The notes under the pieces: model-generated
Databases searched by the model: none
The model's input: the letters and a program-made list of their open reading frames with translations, nothing else
Told to the model about the DNA's origin: nothing
Position numbers and translations under genes: made by a program
In this document: piece after piece, positions 5,120 through 5,242 of the stretch
Numbering within the stretch: the first letter of the stretch is position 1
How the letters are laid out: every line of letters starts with the position of its first letter
NCBI GenBank assembly: GCA_023428885.1
Contig: JAEYWQ010000367.1
Span: 1 to 5,242, forward strand
Direction of reading: 5' to 3'
From: Bacillota bacterium
GTDB taxonomy: Bacteria; Bacillota; Clostridia; Lachnospirales; Lachnospiraceae
DNA: 5,242 nt

Positions 5120-5242
5120 ATGACCACCGGCTTAGCCGGTGGTTTGCTCTGCCCCTATAAGGGGCTTTTCCCTGCTTGCGCCCGGAAGGCGCCTGAAGGA
5201 TTTGCCAACCGCACTTCATTTTCAGGCTCGCCCTAAAGGGCC
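5120..5242 (-). mobile_element. Probable end of an IS200/IS605-family element or derived palindromic element
   Basis: The last ~120 bp are GC-rich and dense in hairpins, unlike the AT-rich sequence beside them. The inner boundary is a perfect 21-bp palindrome at 5123-5143 (arms ACCACCGGCT/AGCCGGTGGT around one base), typical of the subterminal hairpins recognised by IS200/IS605 Y1 transposases. On the minus strand it reads as a right end with any tnpB lying off the window. There are no inverted terminal repeats or target duplications to find, as expected for this family. The exact end just after the hairpin is not certain. A tnpB-less derivative would look the same from here. Confidence 0.6.
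5123..5242 (-). ncRNA. Predicted omega-RNA-like structured RNA at the element's right end
   Basis: Read on the minus strand from the window edge, the segment can form five consecutive helices: GCCCT/AGGGC (5230-5241); GCCTGAA with TTCAGGC (5221-5227 with 5191-5197) closing a 23-nt loop; GCGCC/GGCGC (5178-5192); GCCCC/GGGGC (5151-5165); and the 10-bp terminal hairpin at 5123-5143. TnpB guide RNAs are known to come from the right end of IS605-type elements and to end in a terminal hairpin, followed by a guide copied from flanking DNA. The 5' end lies beyond the window, no tnpB is visible, and transcription is not shown by sequence alone. Confidence 0.5.

Noticed and set aside
5100..5122. TATGAT as a -10 box for the RnfC-like gene
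   Set aside because: No acceptable -35 box lies 16-18 nt upstream, and transcription would begin inside or after the ribosome-binding site.
5084..5125. Seven-base repeat CATGACC at 5084-5090 and 5119-5125 as a target-site duplication
   Set aside because: IS200/IS605 elements do not make target duplications, both copies lie on the same side of or at the element end, and seven bases can repeat by chance.
5118..5240. Open minus-strand frame of about 40 codons through the hairpin region, ending at TGA 5120-5118
   Set aside because: The frame is built from palindromic, GC-rich hairpin sequence and gives no TnpB-like or other recognisable protein. Its openness is most likely chance.

Overview
The window is a low-GC Gram-positive (Firmicutes) segment. 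The short AT-rich spacers, strong AAGGAG/GGAGG ribosome-binding sites, consensus sigma-A-type promoters and gene families are most like a Lachnospiraceae or related clostridium. This lineage is inferred from style and content, since no marker gene is present.

Layout: 1-374 (+) is the 3' end of a gene cut by the left edge and ends in a bacterial SH3-like domain. 375-491 is a convergent spacer with an imperfect GC-rich hairpin. Everything to the right is on the minus strand. Read in the direction of transcription (right to left) it holds: the end of a probable IS200/IS605-family element with a highly structured RNA region (5242-5120); an orphan, divergent RnfC-like iron-sulfur flavoprotein-type gene (5086-3980); a TetR-family regulator 43 bp downstream (3936-3331); a strong hairpin (3265-3303); a consensus promoter driving an acyltransferase-3 family membrane protein (3055-1985); a MarR-family regulator (about 1849-1427); and an alpha/beta hydrolase (1316-492).

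Three functional units can be inferred. (i) MarR and hydrolase form a regulator/target pair: a shared 14-bp block inside a 20-bp dyad sits at the same position relative to the -10 box of both promoters, so MarR probably represses itself and the hydrolase. (ii) The RnfC-like gene and TetR are probably co-transcribed, but no other Rnf subunit is present and the insertion-sequence end lies about 20 bp upstream of the ribosome-binding site, so its native promoter was probably displaced. (iii) The acyltransferase has its own promoter, with a dyad over the -10 box.

The most interesting items are the predicted omega-RNA-like right end at the edge of the window, the matched pair of MarR operators with a possibly leaderless marR, and the N-terminally short RnfC homologue with a degenerate nucleotide-binding motif. 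Ribosome-binding sites or promoters favour starts downstream of the longest open frame for four of the minus-strand genes.
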